NCBI RefSeq assembly: GCF_002858935.1
Contig: NZ_PJRT01000024.1
Coordinates: 62,001 to 126,000 of the forward strand
DNA: 64,000 nt
Direction of reading: 5' to 3'
Source of the DNA: Pantoea endophytica
Lineage (GTDB): Bacteria > Pseudomonadota > Gammaproteobacteria > Enterobacterales > Enterobacteriaceae
The position numbers and the translations under genes were made by a program. The stretch's first letter is position 1. Each line of letters begins with the position of its first letter. The notes beneath the pieces were generated by a model. It did not search any database and had not been told where the DNA came from. It saw only the letters and a list, made by a program, of their open reading frames with translations. This document shows, in pieces, positions 26,999-36,560 of the stretch.

Positions 26999-27921
26999 AC
27001 TTTCTCCACCTCCGGACGGCCAAGAATCCCGGTTGGCATTACCAGCAGCACCACAATCAGCAGCGCGAAGGAGACCACATCTTTATACTCGGTCGACAGA
27101 TACGCCGAGGTCAGCGCTTCTGCAATGCCCAGCACCAGGCCGCCAATCATTGCGCCTGGAATACTGCCGATACCGCCTAATACCGCGGCGGTGAAGGCTT
27201 TCATCCCGGCCATAAAGCCGATGAATGGGTTAATGGAGCCGTAGAATTGACCGAGCAATACGCCCGCCACCGCGGCCATCGCGGCACCAATGATAAAGGT
27301 GAGAGAGATAACACGGTCGGTGTTGATACCCAGCAGGCTGGCCATTTTCAGGTCTTCTGCACAGGCGCGGCAGGCGCGGCCCATGCGTGAATAACGGATG
27401 AACAGCGTCAGCGCCAGCATCGACAGGAAGGTCACCACCCAAATCACCAGTTGCATGGTGGAGAGCGTGGCCGCAAAGCCGTTGCTCTCGCCCAGCGTCC
27501 ACTGGCCGGTGATCAGGCTTGGCAGCGCAAGATCGCGCGAGCCTTGCGTCAGGCTGACGTAGTTTTGCAGGAAGATCGACATCCCGATCGCGGAGATCAG
27601 CGCGATCAGGCGCTTGGACGATCGCACCGGCCGGTACGCCACGCGCTCGATGCTCCAGCCATAGGCGCTGGAGATGATCACCGCCATCACGAAACCGGCG
27701 GCGATCATCAGCCACGAGGTATCGATGCCCATCATCATCAGGGCGGCAATCACGATAAAGGAGACATAGCTACCGATCATGTACACCTCGCCGTGGGCGA
27801 AGTTGATCATGCCGATAATGCCGTAAACCATGGTGTAACCGATGGCGATCAGCGCGTAGGTGCTCCCGAGGGTCACCCCGTTGAACATCTGCTGAATAAA
27901 ATAGAGAAACTGCTCGGACAT
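26995..27921 (-). CDS. livH: Branched-chain amino acid importer permease LivH
   Basis: This 308-aa permease has the same length as E. coli LivH, with the N-terminal '[31 protein letters not shown]' and the C-terminal '[22 protein letters not shown]'. It begins 66 bp after the binding-protein gene, with a hairpin in the gap, and overlaps livM by four bases. Confidence 0.95.
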   Translation of the reverse strand: MSEQFLYFIQQMFNGVTLGSTYALIAIGYTMVYGIIGMINFAHGEVYMIGSYVSFIVIAALMMMGIDTSWLMIAAGFVMAVIISSAYGWSIERVAYRPVRSSKRLIALISAIGMSIFLQNYVSLTQGSRDLALPSLITGQWTLGESNGFAATLSTMQLVIWVVTFLSMLALTLFIRYSRMGRACRACAEDLKMASLLGINTDRVISLTFIIGAAMAAVAGVLLGQFYGSINPFIGFMAGMKAFTAAVLGGIGSIPGAMIGGLVLGIAEALTSAYLSTEYKDVVSFALLIVVLLVMPTGILGRPEVEKV

Positions 27922-27947
27922 AGTGAGGACCTGCTCTGGAGCTGAAT

Positions 27948-27979
27948 AATTCCCTCTCCCGCGTGCGGGAAAGGGAATT
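27948..27979 (-). other. Hairpin between livK and livH
   Basis: 15-nt arms AATTCCCTCTCCCGC / GCGGGAAAGGGAATT pair at 14 positions around a 2-nt loop. It lies 8 bp after the livK stop. Like the hairpin behind ugpB, it should raise binding-protein message over that of the permeases. Confidence 0.6.
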
Positions 27980-27987
27980 TTGGGGGA

Positions 27988-29115
27988 TTACTTAACTGCG
28001 GTAGAAGAGCCGTCTTTGTGCCATTTGAAGACACCAAATTCGAAGCCCTTCAGGTCACCTTTCTCATCCCAGTTCAGGTTGCCCATCACGGTTGGAACGG
28101 CAGCGCCCTCTTTCAGGTTCTTCGCAATCGCATCGGGCTCATCGCTCTTACTGCGCTCGATTCCGGCCACCAGCGCCTGAATCGCCGCGTAGGTGGTCCA
28201 GACGAACGGACCGGTTGGATCTTTGCGGTTAGACGCGGTGTTAGCTTTAATCGCATCAACAATCGCCTTGTTCTCTGGCAGCTGGTCATAACGTTTCGGC
28301 AGCGTGACAAACAGGCCTTCAGACGCATCGCCGGCGATGTTAGACAGAGAAGCATTGCCCACGCCTTCCGGGCCCATGAAGCCGGCATTCAGGCCAGCGG
28401 ATTTTGCCTGACGCAGAATCTGGCCCAGCTCCGGGTAATAGCCACCGTAGTAAACGAAATCGACGTTTTCTTTCTTCAGACGCGCAATCAGCGTGGAGAA
28501 GTCTTTATCACCGGCGGTGATACCTTCAAACAGCACCACGTTGCCGCCTTTGGCTTTCAGGGTTTTCTGCACCGATTCCGCCAGACCCTGACCATATTGC
28601 TGTTTGTCATGCACCACAGCGATACGTTTTGGTTTGATGTGGTCGAGGATGTAGGTCGCCGCCGTTGGGCCCTGATCGGAATCCAGACCGGTAGTACGCA
28701 GCACGTCAGCATAGCCACGTGCCGTCAGTTCAGGCGCGGTAGCGGCTGGGGTGATCATCAGCACGCCTTCATCGTTATAGATGTCTGAAGCTGGCTGAGT
28801 AGAGGAGGAGCACAGATGACCGATAACGTATTTGATGCCGTCATTAACCACTTTGTTGGCAACCGCAACCGCTTGTTTCGGGTCACAGGCATCGTCATAT
28901 TCCACGCCAACCAGTTTGTCACCGTTAACGCCGCCTTTGGCGTTGATGTCCTTAATCGCCTGCGCGGCACCGGTAAACTGCATGTCACCGTACTGCGCGA
29001 CCGGACCGGTTGATGCGCCTACGATGGCAATTTTGATGTCTTTAGCCAGCGCCGCATGGCTCATCGCCAGGGCAACGCAGCCCGCCAGTAATGCGCGTCC
29101 TTTACTCATTTTCAT
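27988..29115 (-). CDS. livK: Branched-chain amino acid-binding protein LivK/LivJ
   Basis: This 375-aa periplasmic binding protein for leucine or leucine/isoleucine/valine has a signal peptide ([24 protein letters not shown]). Conserved stretches include '[24 protein letters not shown]', '[15 protein letters not shown]' and '[18 protein letters not shown]'. E. coli has two paralogues, livJ and livK; here there is one, with features of both. I use livK because of its position at the head of livHMGF. GGAAG lies ahead of ATG 29115; a second ATG two codons later is possible. Confidence 0.88.
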   Translation of the reverse strand: MKMSKGRALLAGCVALAMSHAALAKDIKIAIVGASTGPVAQYGDMQFTGAAQAIKDINAKGGVNGDKLVGVEYDDACDPKQAVAVANKVVNDGIKYVIGHLCSSSTQPASDIYNDEGVLMITPAATAPELTARGYADVLRTTGLDSDQGPTAATYILDHIKPKRIAVVHDKQQYGQGLAESVQKTLKAKGGNVVLFEGITAGDKDFSTLIARLKKENVDFVYYGGYYPELGQILRQAKSAGLNAGFMGPEGVGNASLSNIAGDASEGLFVTLPKRYDQLPENKAIVDAIKANTASNRKDPTGPFVWTTYAAIQALVAGIERSKSDEPDAIAKNLKEGAAVPTVMGNLNWDEKGDLKGFEFGVFKWHKDGSSTAVK

Positions 29116-29517
29116 GCGAACTTCCCCATCTGTTGTGTCGTGTTTGTTGTGATTGTTTATTTTCTGCCAGTCAAAGAGGAAAACTCATTCTGCAATAATG
29201 GGTTAGCACGCTTTTCTGGCATTTATAGGTAATAAGGCTTTATTTTTCAGGTTATTAAACAGGAACTTTCTTCTGTAAATCAACTGACATATTCAGAATT
29301 GACTGAGTGGATCAGCAGAATCGTCTGGTTGTTATGGCCGTTTTTTCAGCAGGATACCAGCGCGTTATGCTGGCTTTTTCAACTATCGTTGATGGCTTAC
29401 TCCACAATCCTGGCAAACTGACCGGCATTTGACCTATTTTCATCAGAAAAAAGTGACAGCGCTCTGACTGTCTAAATTCGCTACACTATCGCCTTTGCAC
29501 TAGTACAGGTATTAGGT
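29116..29517. other. Intergenic region between livK and panM
   Basis: This 402-bp AT-rich divergent control region has no coding frame. A plus-strand terminator-like hairpin, CCAGC-N7-GCTGG followed by CTTTTT, lies at 29357-29379, though no plus-strand gene precedes it. It could end an unannotated short transcript. Near panM a -10-like TACACT is visible. I see no convincing Lrp site. Confidence 0.4.
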
Positions 29518-29904
29518 ATGAAGCTGACAATCCAGCGCTTAGCATCGTTAACCGCTCAGGATCGTATCGATTTAGCTAAAGTCTGGCCGGAAATCGATAT
29601 TGTGCAACTGGAAGCACAACTCAGCGACACGCAGCGTTTGTATGCGGCGCGTTTTAACGACCGATTACTGGCGGCGCTGCAGCTGACCCTCAGCGGCACG
29701 CAGGGGAAAATCATCCACCTCAACGTTCGCGAAGTCACGCGTCGACGTGGCGTGGGGCAATACTTGCTGGAAGAGACAATCGCGCAGAATAGCGCGTTAG
29801 CAGATTGGTGGATTGCCGATGACGGCGACGCCGATCAGGGGGTGCGTGCGGCGTTTATGCAGGCTTGTGGTTTTCGTGCGCAGGCTGATGGTTGGGTACG
29901 TTGA
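29518..29904 (+). CDS. panM: Aspartate decarboxylase maturation/regulatory factor PanM (PanZ)
   Basis: This 128-aa GNAT-fold protein (E. coli 127 aa) begins 'MKLTIQRLASLTAQDRIDLAKVWPE' and has the acetyl-CoA loop 'REVTRRRGVGQYLLEE'. It triggers self-cleavage of the PanD proenzyme to its pyruvoyl form, and with CoA or acetyl-CoA inhibits pantothenate synthesis. It lies between liv and rpoH as in E. coli (where livJ intervenes). A terminator shared with rpoH follows. Confidence 0.92.
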   Translation: MKLTIQRLASLTAQDRIDLAKVWPEIDIVQLEAQLSDTQRLYAARFNDRLLAALQLTLSGTQGKIIHLNVREVTRRRGVGQYLLEETIAQNSALADWWIADDGDADQGVRAAFMQACGFRAQADGWVR

Positions 29905-29952
29905 AAGGATGTCGCGCGGAATGTCTGAGCATGTTGCGTAGCGACCAGGTAA

Positions 29953-29985
29953 TAAAAAGGGCGACTTAAAAGTCGCCCCGTTTTT
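29953..29985. terminator. Terminator between panM and rpoH
   Basis: GGGCGACTT / AAGTCGCCC forms a 9-bp stem with a 2-nt loop, flanked by AAAA on the left and GTTTTT on the right. It can serve both convergent genes. Confidence 0.88.
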
Positions 29986-29999
29986 CCACCCGATCACTA

Positions 30000-30857
30000 T
30001 CAGGCTTCAATCGCCACACGCAGTTTCTTCATGGCGTTCTTTTCCAGCTGACGCACGCGCTCCGCAGAGACGCCGTATTTGTCGGCCAACTCCTGCAGCG
30101 TGGTTTTGTTGTCATCGTCCAGCCAGCGGGCACGGATAATGTCCTGACTACGCTCGTCGAGGCTCAGCATCGCATCGCTCAGCTTGTCAGCCGCATGTGC
30201 ATCCCAGTTGTCCTCTTCGATGCCATCGGCAAAGTCAGAGGTTTTATCCTGCAGATACAGCACCGGCGCCATCGCTTTGCCTTCGCCTGCTTCGTCATCA
30301 GACGACATGTCGAAAGTCATATCCTGCGCAGCCATGCGCGATTCCATTTCCAGCACGTCTTTACTGCTCACGCCCAGCTCGCGTGCGACCATTTCTACTT
30401 CGTCCTGGTTAAACCAACCGAGACGCTGTTTGCTTTTACGCAGGTTAAAGAACAGCTTGCGCTGCGCTTTGGTGGTCGCGACTTTCACGATACGCCAGTT
30501 ACGCAGCACGTATTCGTGAATCTCTGCTTTAATCCAGTGCACGGCAAACGACACCAGGCGCACGCCGACTTCAGGGTTGAAGCGACGCACCGCCTTCATC
30601 AGGCCGATGTTGCCTTCCTGAATCAGGTCCGCCTGCGGCAAGCCGTAACCGGAGTAGTTACGAGCAATATGAACAACAAAGCGCAGGTGAGACAGGATCA
30701 GCGTCTTTGCTGCATCCAGATCGCCCTGGTAATGCAGCCGCTCAGCCAATGCTTTTTCCTCTTCTGCCGTCAGCACCGGCCAGTTGTTGGCAGCCCGAAC
30801 GTAAGATTCCAGGTTACCCAGAGGAGCAATCGCTAAAGTTTGCATTTCTTTGGTCAT
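30000..30857 (-). CDS. rpoH: Heat-shock sigma factor RpoH (sigma-32)
   Basis: This 285-aa RNA polymerase sigma factor directs heat-shock transcription (E. coli 284 aa). Region 2 ('[23 protein letters not shown]'), the RpoH box ('[19 protein letters not shown]') and region 4 ('[28 protein letters not shown]') are all present. Synthesis is known to be controlled by an mRNA thermosensor in the first codons and by several promoters; the upstream region keeps a sigma-E promoter and DnaA box. Confidence 0.97.
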   Translation of the reverse strand: MTKEMQTLAIAPLGNLESYVRAANNWPVLTAEEEKALAERLHYQGDLDAAKTLILSHLRFVVHIARNYSGYGLPQADLIQEGNIGLMKAVRRFNPEVGVRLVSFAVHWIKAEIHEYVLRNWRIVKVATTKAQRKLFFNLRKSKQRLGWFNQDEVEMVARELGVSSKDVLEMESRMAAQDMTFDMSSDDEAGEGKAMAPVLYLQDKTSDFADGIEEDNWDAHAADKLSDAMLSLDERSQDIIRARWLDDDNKTTLQELADKYGVSAERVRQLEKNAMKKLRVAIEA

Positions 30858-30955
30858 TCAAACCCTCACAAATTCAATGGACTTGCTGCACAGTTCCTTG
30901 CGCAGACGCTACATTATGTCAACGTCGCGAAAAAACCAGAAGCAATCTGTGCTAC

Positions 30956-30989
30956 TTGGACGACAAAGTTATCCACAAGTTCAATTATA
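30956..30989 (-). promoter_or_regulatory. rpoH promoters: sigma-E P3 with DnaA box, plus a sigma-70 -10
   Basis: Minus strand: GAACTT (30977-30982), 16 bp, TCCAA (30956-30960) fits the sigma-E consensus and E. coli rpoH P3. Inside it lies a perfect DnaA box TTATCCACA (plus strand 30969-30977). TATAAT (30984-30989) just upstream fits a separate sigma-70 promoter. DnaA repression of rpoH P3/P4 is known in E. coli. Confidence 0.8.
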
Positions 30990-31035
30990 GCAGTGAATAT
31001 TTTACACACAGATGACGGCGGGGGATATAGGAGAA

Positions 31036-31069
31036 TTCCTCTGCTCCCAGGTCGTCGGCAGCAGAGGAA
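31036..31069 (-). other. Inverted repeat between ftsX and rpoH
   Basis: TTCCTCTGCT / AGCAGAGGAA is a perfect 10-bp repeat with a 14-nt loop lying between the end of ftsX and the rpoH promoters. It has no T-run. It may mark the end of the ftsYEX transcript. Confidence 0.45.
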
Positions 31070-31096
31070 GAGTATAGCAAAAAACGTTGCTTTTGG

Positions 31097-32080
31097 TTAC
31101 TGCGGCGTAAAACGGCGTAAATGTTGCACTGTTGCCAGCCATGCGGCAATCCAGCCGATGATGGCGGCGATCAGCAGTAACAGCAGCCCTTCATCCCAGG
31201 AAAAACCTTCCAGCACAAAGGTGGTACCGAATACGGTTGCTACTTGCGCCACCACCGATTGCAGGCGCAACACCAGCACTTCGGAGAGCAGCAGCGACAG
31301 CACCGCGCCGCCCAAACCTAGCAGCGCACCGCCGTACAGGAATGGACGCAGGATAAAGCCGTCAGTGGCACCAATCAGCTTCTGCACGTTAATTGTATCG
31401 CGCCGCGCAAAGATGCTGAGCCGCACGCTGTTGCCGATCACCAGGAACACCGCAACCACCATCAGCAGGCCAATCATTGAGGCAATCTGTCCTACCAGCC
31501 CGGTTAGCGCCGCTAAACGCGCGAACCAGCTGTCATCCATACGCACTTCATCAACGCCCTGCACTTTAGATACGCGATCGCGCAGATTCGCCATGGTGTC
31601 CGAATTCTGGAAATTAAGTTTAGGCGTGATGATGGCTACCGCCGGCAGCGGATTCTGCTCCAGCATGTCCATCGAACCACCAAAACCAGACCAGTTGCGG
31701 AACTCATTCAACGCTTCTTCACGCGTCAGATAGTTGACGTTGTCCACGCCATCGAGCTGCTTGAGCTGCGCGGTGACATTCTCCGCTGCAGTGTCATCCA
31801 GCGCTTTATCCAGATAAACCGTTAGCTGCGGCGCGGGATACCACTGCGTCGCCGCCTGGCTGACGTTCTTCCACACCATGTAGCACACGCTCGGCAGCGT
31901 CAGGGAAATGGCGATCACCATCACCGTCAGCAGCGTCGCCAGCGGCTGACGCCACATATCCGACAGCGTGCCGCGCAGCGCATAGCGCCACTGTTCCTGC
32001 CAGCCGCCTTTCAGCGCCTTGCTTTTAGAGGGCTGCTTCGCTTTCGGCGCTGGTGCGCGCTTGTTGCGTTTATTGACCAT
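31097..32080 (-). CDS. ftsX: Cell-division protein FtsX
   Basis: This 327-aa inner-membrane protein (E. coli 352) forms the FtsEX complex, which activates murein hydrolases through EnvC at the septum. A basic cytoplasmic N-terminus ('[19 protein letters not shown]') is followed by four membrane segments, with a large periplasmic loop after the first. The shorter length reflects the N-terminal tail. It overlaps ftsE by 11 bp, as is usual for this operon. Confidence 0.95.
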   Translation of the reverse strand: MVNKRNKRAPAPKAKQPSKSKALKGGWQEQWRYALRGTLSDMWRQPLATLLTVMVIAISLTLPSVCYMVWKNVSQAATQWYPAPQLTVYLDKALDDTAAENVTAQLKQLDGVDNVNYLTREEALNEFRNWSGFGGSMDMLEQNPLPAVAIITPKLNFQNSDTMANLRDRVSKVQGVDEVRMDDSWFARLAALTGLVGQIASMIGLLMVVAVFLVIGNSVRLSIFARRDTINVQKLIGATDGFILRPFLYGGALLGLGGAVLSLLLSEVLVLRLQSVVAQVATVFGTTFVLEGFSWDEGLLLLLIAAIIGWIAAWLATVQHLRRFTPQ

Positions 32081-32738
32081 CGTGGCCTCCGTGCAGACGT
32101 CCCTGATTAAGCGTCATCACGCGGTAATTCCGGCGTGCAATCAGCCCGACATCGTGCGTTGCCATCAACACCGTGACACCAACGCGGTTGAACTCTTCGA
32201 ACAGGCGCAAGATATCTTCCGACAGCGCATTGTCGAGGTTACCGGTGGGTTCATCCGCCAGCAGCACCGCAGGCTTGTTCACCACCGCGCGGGCAATGCC
32301 GACGCGCTGCTGTTCACCGCCAGAGAGCTGAATCGGATAGCTTTTCGCTTTGTCGAGCAGGCCGACTTTATCCAGCGCGGCCGACACGCGCCGACGAATA
32401 TCTTCGCCGCTGGCACCGGAAATAATCAGCGGGATCGCCACGTTGTCGTAGACCGAACGATCCATCAACAAATGGTGATCCTGGAAAATCATGCCGATTT
32501 GACGTCGCAGGAAAGGCACTTCGCTGTGACGCAGACGCGAAATATCGTGGCCGCTAAACCAGATCTGCCCGGCGCTCGGGCGCTCAATGCCACAAATCAG
32601 CTTTAGTAAGGTACTTTTCCCCGCACCGGAATGGCCGGTCAGGAACGCCATTTCGCCGGGACGCAGATGAAAATCCACTCCCTGCAGCGCCTGACGTCCT
32701 CCCAGGTAAGCTTTACTGACCTCTTCAAAGCGAATCAT
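32070..32738 (-). CDS. ftsE: Cell-division ATP-binding protein FtsE
   Basis: This 222-aa ABC-type ATPase partners FtsX. Walker [10 protein letters not shown], signature [15 protein letters not shown], Walker [14 protein letters not shown] chose the ATG at 32738 ([14 protein letters not shown]), which has AGAGGA nine bases upstream and gives the E. coli length. The ATG at 32747 overlaps the ftsY stop, but the ribosome site would then touch it. Confidence 0.95.
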   Translation of the reverse strand: MIRFEEVSKAYLGGRQALQGVDFHLRPGEMAFLTGHSGAGKSTLLKLICGIERPSAGQIWFSGHDISRLRHSEVPFLRRQIGMIFQDHHLLMDRSVYDNVAIPLIISGASGEDIRRRVSAALDKVGLLDKAKSYPIQLSGGEQQRVGIARAVVNKPAVLLADEPTGNLDNALSEDILRLFEEFNRVGVTVLMATHDVGLIARRNYRVMTLNQGRLHGGHDGQ

Positions 32739-32743
32739 CCCAA

Positions 32744-34189
32744 TCATTCCTCTCGGGCAAACAGTGCCTCAATAAAGTCTGCGGCCTTAAACGGCCGTAA
32801 ATCCTCGATGCCTTCCCCAACACCGATATAACGAATCGGAATGCCGAACTGATCGGCAACCGAGAAGATCACGCCGCCTTTGGCGGTTCCATCCAGTTTC
32901 GTCAGGGTGATGCCGGTCAGGCCCACCGCTTCATGGAACAGTTTGGCCTGGCTGATAGCGTTTTGCCCGGTGCTGGCGTCGAGCGTCAGCATCACTTCAT
33001 GCGGCGCATCTTCGTCCAGCTTCTTCATCACGCGGGTAATTTTCTTCAGCTCTTCCATCAGGTGCGATTTGTTCTGCAGACGACCCGCGGTATCGGCGAT
33101 CAGTACATCCACATTGCGCGACTTGGCCGCCTGGATGGCGTCAAAAATCACCGAGGCAGAATCTGCGCCGGTATGCTGCGCCACCACAGGAATGTTGTTG
33201 CGCTGGCCCCAGACCTGCAGCTGCTCAACGGCGGCGGCACGGAAGGTATCGCCCGCTGCCAGCATCACCGATTTGCCCTGCGCCTGATACTGACGCGCCA
33301 GCTTACCGATGGTGGTGGTTTTACCCACGCCGTTGACGCCCACCATCAGGATGACGAATGGCGTTTTGCCACCCACTTCCAGCGGCTGATCCACTTTTTC
33401 CAGAATACCGGACATTTCCGCTTTCAGCAGGCCATACAGCGCTTCCGCATCGCGTAGCTGCTTGCGGTTGGCCTGTTGTGTCAGATTGGTGATGATGCGG
33501 CGGGTGGTTTCGACGCCAACGTCGGCAATCAGCAGCTGCTCTTCCAGCTCTTCAAACAGATCGTCATCGATTTTCTTGCCGCGGAACAGGCTGATAAAGC
33601 CCGAACCGAGGTTTTCGCGGGTTTTTACCAGGCTGCGTTTCAGTCGGGCGAAGAAGCCCTCTTTGGTCGGACGCTCCTGCTCCTGCGCGATGATTGGCGC
33701 AGCGGCCAGCGGCAGATCGCTCACGGTATCCTGCGTGGCTTCGGCTAGCTCAGCATCTTCCGCATAGGTTTCCGCTAACGCCAGCGCTTCCAGTTCTTCG
33801 TCAGTTAATGGCGCTTCTTCGTGCAGTTCAGGCTCATCAATTGCCAGCTCTTCCAGCTGCGGCTCTTCTTCGATAGGTGCCACATCCGGCGCTGCTATCT
33901 CTTCTGGCAGCACCTCTTCAACGATTGCGGTAACCGGCTCAGGTTCCTGCGGCTCGATGACCGGCTCTTCAATCAGTTCCGGTTCAACCTGCTGCTGTTC
34001 CGCCACCTGTTCGGTGACGGCGACGGTTTCAACAGCCTGCGCTTCGGCGCGATCGAGCGCACTCTCTTCAACGGCAGGCTCAGCGACCACCTCGGCAGTT
34101 TGCTGCTGCTCTTCAGCAGGTTGTTGCGTCTCTTCTTCTTTGCCAAAGCCTAACCAGGAAAAAAAGCCGCGTTTTTTCTCTTTTGCCAT
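32744..34189 (-). CDS. ftsY: Signal recognition particle receptor FtsY
   Basis: This 481-aa SRP-receptor GTPase (E. coli 497) targets nascent membrane proteins to the translocon. The N-terminal A domain (about residues 15-170) is very acidic and rich in Glu, Val, Pro and Gln with quasi-repeats, poorly conserved as usual. The NG domain follows: 'GVNGVGKTTTIGKLARQ' (P-loop), 'DTAGRLQNKSHLMEEL', 'TKLDGTAKGG' and the closing 'PIRYIGVGEGIEDLRPF'. It is the first gene of ftsYEX. Confidence 0.96.
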   Translation of the reverse strand: MAKEKKRGFFSWLGFGKEEETQQPAEEQQQTAEVVAEPAVEESALDRAEAQAVETVAVTEQVAEQQQVEPELIEEPVIEPQEPEPVTAIVEEVLPEEIAAPDVAPIEEEPQLEELAIDEPELHEEAPLTDEELEALALAETYAEDAELAEATQDTVSDLPLAAAPIIAQEQERPTKEGFFARLKRSLVKTRENLGSGFISLFRGKKIDDDLFEELEEQLLIADVGVETTRRIITNLTQQANRKQLRDAEALYGLLKAEMSGILEKVDQPLEVGGKTPFVILMVGVNGVGKTTTIGKLARQYQAQGKSVMLAAGDTFRAAAVEQLQVWGQRNNIPVVAQHTGADSASVIFDAIQAAKSRNVDVLIADTAGRLQNKSHLMEELKKITRVMKKLDEDAPHEVMLTLDASTGQNAISQAKLFHEAVGLTGITLTKLDGTAKGGVIFSVADQFGIPIRYIGVGEGIEDLRPFKAADFIEALFAREE

Positions 34190-34421
34190 TGTGTGACCCT
34201 ACTCCTCGATGGCTTATTCCCGGTAGCACGCTTGTTCCCAGGGGATAAAATATTCAATTTTAAGCGGGTGAGCGGCGTAAAAATCAGGTAATTACGCGCG
34301 CTATACCAACTCAGTAGTCTAACACTTTCCAGCCAGCGCACCACAGCACCCTTTTTTAACGTTTCTTCTGCCCGCTACGCCCGTTAAACTACGCAACAAA
34401 ATATGACGAGTTGTGAGCGAA

Positions 34422-35018
34422 ATGAGTAAATCCCCCCGCAGCAGCAGCGCTGGCCAGATCCGCATCATTGGCGGTCAGTGGCGCGGCCGTAAATTACCGG
34501 TGCCGGATAGCGCAGGTTTGCGCCCGACCACCGATCGTGTACGTGAAACCCTGTTTAACTGGCTGGCGCCGGATATTCAGGAAGCGCGCTGCCTCGATTG
34601 CTTCGCCGGCAGCGGCGCGTTAGGGCTGGAAGCGCTGTCTCGCTATGCAGCGTCGGCCACGCTGCTGGAGCTGGAGCGTTCGGTGGCGCAACAGCTGTCA
34701 CAGAATCTGCAAACGCTGCGTGCTACGCAGGCAAAAGTGGTGCAAACCAACACGCTGCAGTGGTTAAGCCAGCCGGGCGAACCGTTTGACGTGGTGTTTG
34801 TTGACCCGCCTTTCCGTAAAGGGCTGTTACAGGAAACATTGTCGCTGCTGGAGCAAAATGGCTGGTTAGCGGCTGAAGCGCTGATTTATGTCGAGAGCGA
34901 AGTGGAAAACGGCACACCTGTCGCACCCGCAAATTGGGATTTGTACCGCGAGAAGATTGCCGGTCAGGTGGCTTATCGCTTATATCAACGCCAACAGGAG
35001 ACGCACGATGTGGCTTAA
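34422..35018 (+). CDS. rsmD: 16S rRNA (guanine-966-N2)-methyltransferase RsmD
   Basis: This SAM-dependent methyltransferase of 30S subunits has 198 aa from ATG 34422, equal to E. coli. SAM site 'CLDCFAGSGALGLEALSRYA', catalytic motif 'VFVDPPFRKGLL' (DPPF), N-terminal 'GQIRIIGGQWRGRKLPVPD'. A GTG nine bases earlier is an alternative start; neither has a strong ribosome site. It is divergent from ftsY and overlaps yhhL by 11 bp. Confidence 0.93.
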   Translation: MSKSPRSSSAGQIRIIGGQWRGRKLPVPDSAGLRPTTDRVRETLFNWLAPDIQEARCLDCFAGSGALGLEALSRYAASATLLELERSVAQQLSQNLQTLRATQAKVVQTNTLQWLSQPGEPFDVVFVDPPFRKGLLQETLSLLEQNGWLAAEALIYVESEVENGTPVAPANWDLYREKIAGQVAYRLYQRQQETHDVA

Positions 35019-35277
35019 TTTGGGACGTTTGCTGATGATTTGCGTCTGGGCCTTTTTATTGCTCAATCTGGTGCAACCTTTCCCAACGCCGCTGCGCTAT
35101 TTCGTGCACGTGGCGCTGTTCTTTATGGTGATTATGCACGGCCTGCAGCTAGTGTTGCTGCGCGCCACCCAGCCAAAAGACGCCCCAAAACTGAGCGGCG
35201 TAACCCAGGCGAAGATCTTCTTTTTTGGCGTGTTTGAGCTGCTGGCGTGGCAGAAAAAGCATTATCCGAAGATGTAG
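35008..35277 (+). CDS. yhhL: DUF1145 membrane protein YhhL
   Basis: This 89-aa protein (same as E. coli) of unknown function has two hydrophobic segments ('LGRLLMICVWAFLLLNLVQPFPTP' and 'FVHVALFFMVIMHGLQLVLL'). I chose the ATG at 35008 because AGGAG lies seven bases upstream. It overlaps the end of rsmD, so the two are probably translated together. Confidence 0.9.
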   Translation: MWLNLGRLLMICVWAFLLLNLVQPFPTPLRYFVHVALFFMVIMHGLQLVLLRATQPKDAPKLSGVTQAKIFFFGVFELLAWQKKHYPKM

Positions 35278-35297
35278 TTTCGTGCGGTTTATAGCCA

Positions 35298-35317
35298 GGT
35301 CGCCATGAATGGCGGCC
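35298..35317. repeat. Short palindrome GGTCGCCATGAATGGCGGCC
   Basis: This 20-bp imperfect palindrome lies between the convergent yhhL and yhhM and ends next to the yhhM stop. A sister copy with the same arms lies at 40757-40775, again between convergent genes. Confidence 0.6.
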
Positions 35318-35674
35318 CTATTGGGCCGGAGTAAAACTCACAAAACGCGTGCCTTTCATCTTCAACTCGCCCTTCGCGCCCTTATCGATCTGGTGATACT
35401 GGTTCGCATTCACCGTCACTTTAATATCGCTGGCACCGTTCAGCGGATGGAACCAGGCTTCATATTTCATCTCTTCCGCCACAATCTCTTCACGCTGACG
35501 TGAACGGCGATTGGGCGACGGAAATTCGCGTTTGGTTTTCACTTCCACGCTCAGCGAGCGCACCGGCGAGGCATCGTTCACCGCCGTTTCGCGGCGCTGT
35601 TTAATAAACTGACGGGTCGCCAAAACGGCAATAATGGCCAGTACGATGAAAAAGATTAGCGGTGGTTTGCTCAT
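35318..35674 (-). CDS. yhhM: DUF2500 membrane-anchored protein YhhM
   Basis: This 118-aa protein (E. coli 119) of unknown function has an N-terminal membrane anchor ('PPLIFFIVLAIIAVLATRQFI') and a soluble C-terminal domain ending 'GELKMKGTRFVSFTPAQ'. It sits between yhhL and yhhN as in E. coli. Confidence 0.9.
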   Translation of the reverse strand: MSKPPLIFFIVLAIIAVLATRQFIKQRRETAVNDASPVRSLSVEVKTKREFPSPNRRSRQREEIVAEEMKYEAWFHPLNGASDIKVTVNANQYHQIDKGAKGELKMKGTRFVSFTPAQ

Positions 35675-35838
35675 GATTTATCTCGTGCTTTGCGTTAATT
35701 CGGAACGGGTAAAGACGACAAAGCATACAACCAGAGTCGGCTGATTGTCACATTTGGCGCCGGTAACTTACACTGAGAGGGTGATTTTGGGAAAATTCAT
35801 CAAACTGGCGGACATTTCGTCCAGAAAAGGGAGAAAAC

Positions 35839-36468
35839 ATGCTTTGGTCTTTCCTTGCCGTACTTTTTTCCGGCTGGCTTTACGTCGATGCTTCATATCG
35901 CGGTCCGCAATGGCAACGCTGGCTATTTAAACCTGTCACCTTGCTGTTACTCGTTGCCTGGGCGTGGCAAGCGCCAACCTTCAACACCACCGATTATTTG
36001 ATTCTGGCCGGGCTGGTCGCCACGCTGGTGGGTGACGCGTTAATGCTGTTACCGCGTCAGCAAATGCTCTATGCGCTAGGCGCATTCTTCCTGTCGCATC
36101 TGCTGTACACCATCAGTTTTGCCGCACACATGACCATGAGTTTCTTCTGGCCGATTCCCCTCACCTTCCTGATCATTGGCGTGATCGTTATCGGGATTCT
36201 GTGGAGCAAACTGGAAGATCTGCGCTGGCCTATCTGCACCTTGATCGGCATGACGCTAGTGATGAACTGGATGGCGGCGGAGAACTACTTCTTCCGTCCA
36301 ACTGACTTCAGTTTCTCGCTGCTGGTGGGTGCCGCGTTGCTGCTGTTAGCCAATATTGTCTGGTTTATCTCGCATTATCGCCGCCGTTTCAGCGCCGATA
36401 GCGCGATTGTCGCCGCCTGCTACTTCGCCGGTCACTTCATGATTGTGCGTTCACTGTGGCTCTACTGA
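35839..36468 (+). CDS. yhhN: YhhN/TMEM86-family membrane protein
   Basis: This 209-aa inner-membrane protein has about 7-8 hydrophobic segments and belongs to the family of eukaryotic TMEM86 lysoplasmalogenases. The bacterial function has not been settled. Motifs '[15 protein letters not shown]' and '[13 protein letters not shown]' hold the conserved Asp and His. The ATG has AAAGGGA upstream. It lies between yhhM and zntA as in E. coli. Confidence 0.9.
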   Translation: MLWSFLAVLFSGWLYVDASYRGPQWQRWLFKPVTLLLLVAWAWQAPTFNTTDYLILAGLVATLVGDALMLLPRQQMLYALGAFFLSHLLYTISFAAHMTMSFFWPIPLTFLIIGVIVIGILWSKLEDLRWPICTLIGMTLVMNWMAAENYFFRPTDFSFSLLVGAALLLLANIVWFISHYRRRFSADSAIVAACYFAGHFMIVRSLWLY

Positions 36469-36487
36469 AGATAACCTTACCTTCCGC

Positions 36488-36519
36488 TTGACTCTGGAGT
36501 CCACTCCAGAGTGTAGCAT
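36488..36519 (+). promoter_or_regulatory. ZntR-controlled promoter of zntA
   Basis: TTGACT and TAGCAT are 20 bp apart, the over-long spacing typical of MerR-family promoters. The spacer holds the dyad CTCTGGAGT-CC-ACTCCAGAG, which is nearly identical to the E. coli zntA operator. ZntR-Zn should activate here. zntR itself is not in the window. Confidence 0.93.
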
Positions 36520-36560
36520 TAGGGCGCGGGCATCAGCCCGCCCCTGATTCCGGAGGTTAC

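Noticed and set aside
27988..29115. A second LIV-binding protein paralogue (livJ) expected near panM
   Set aside because: The livK-panM gap is only 402 bp and has no coding frame; only one binding-protein gene is present here.
30840..31733. 297-aa open frame on the plus strand across the rpoH upstream region
   Set aside because: It crosses the rpoH promoters and the antisense of ftsX; Ser/Arg/Pro-rich with no start signal.
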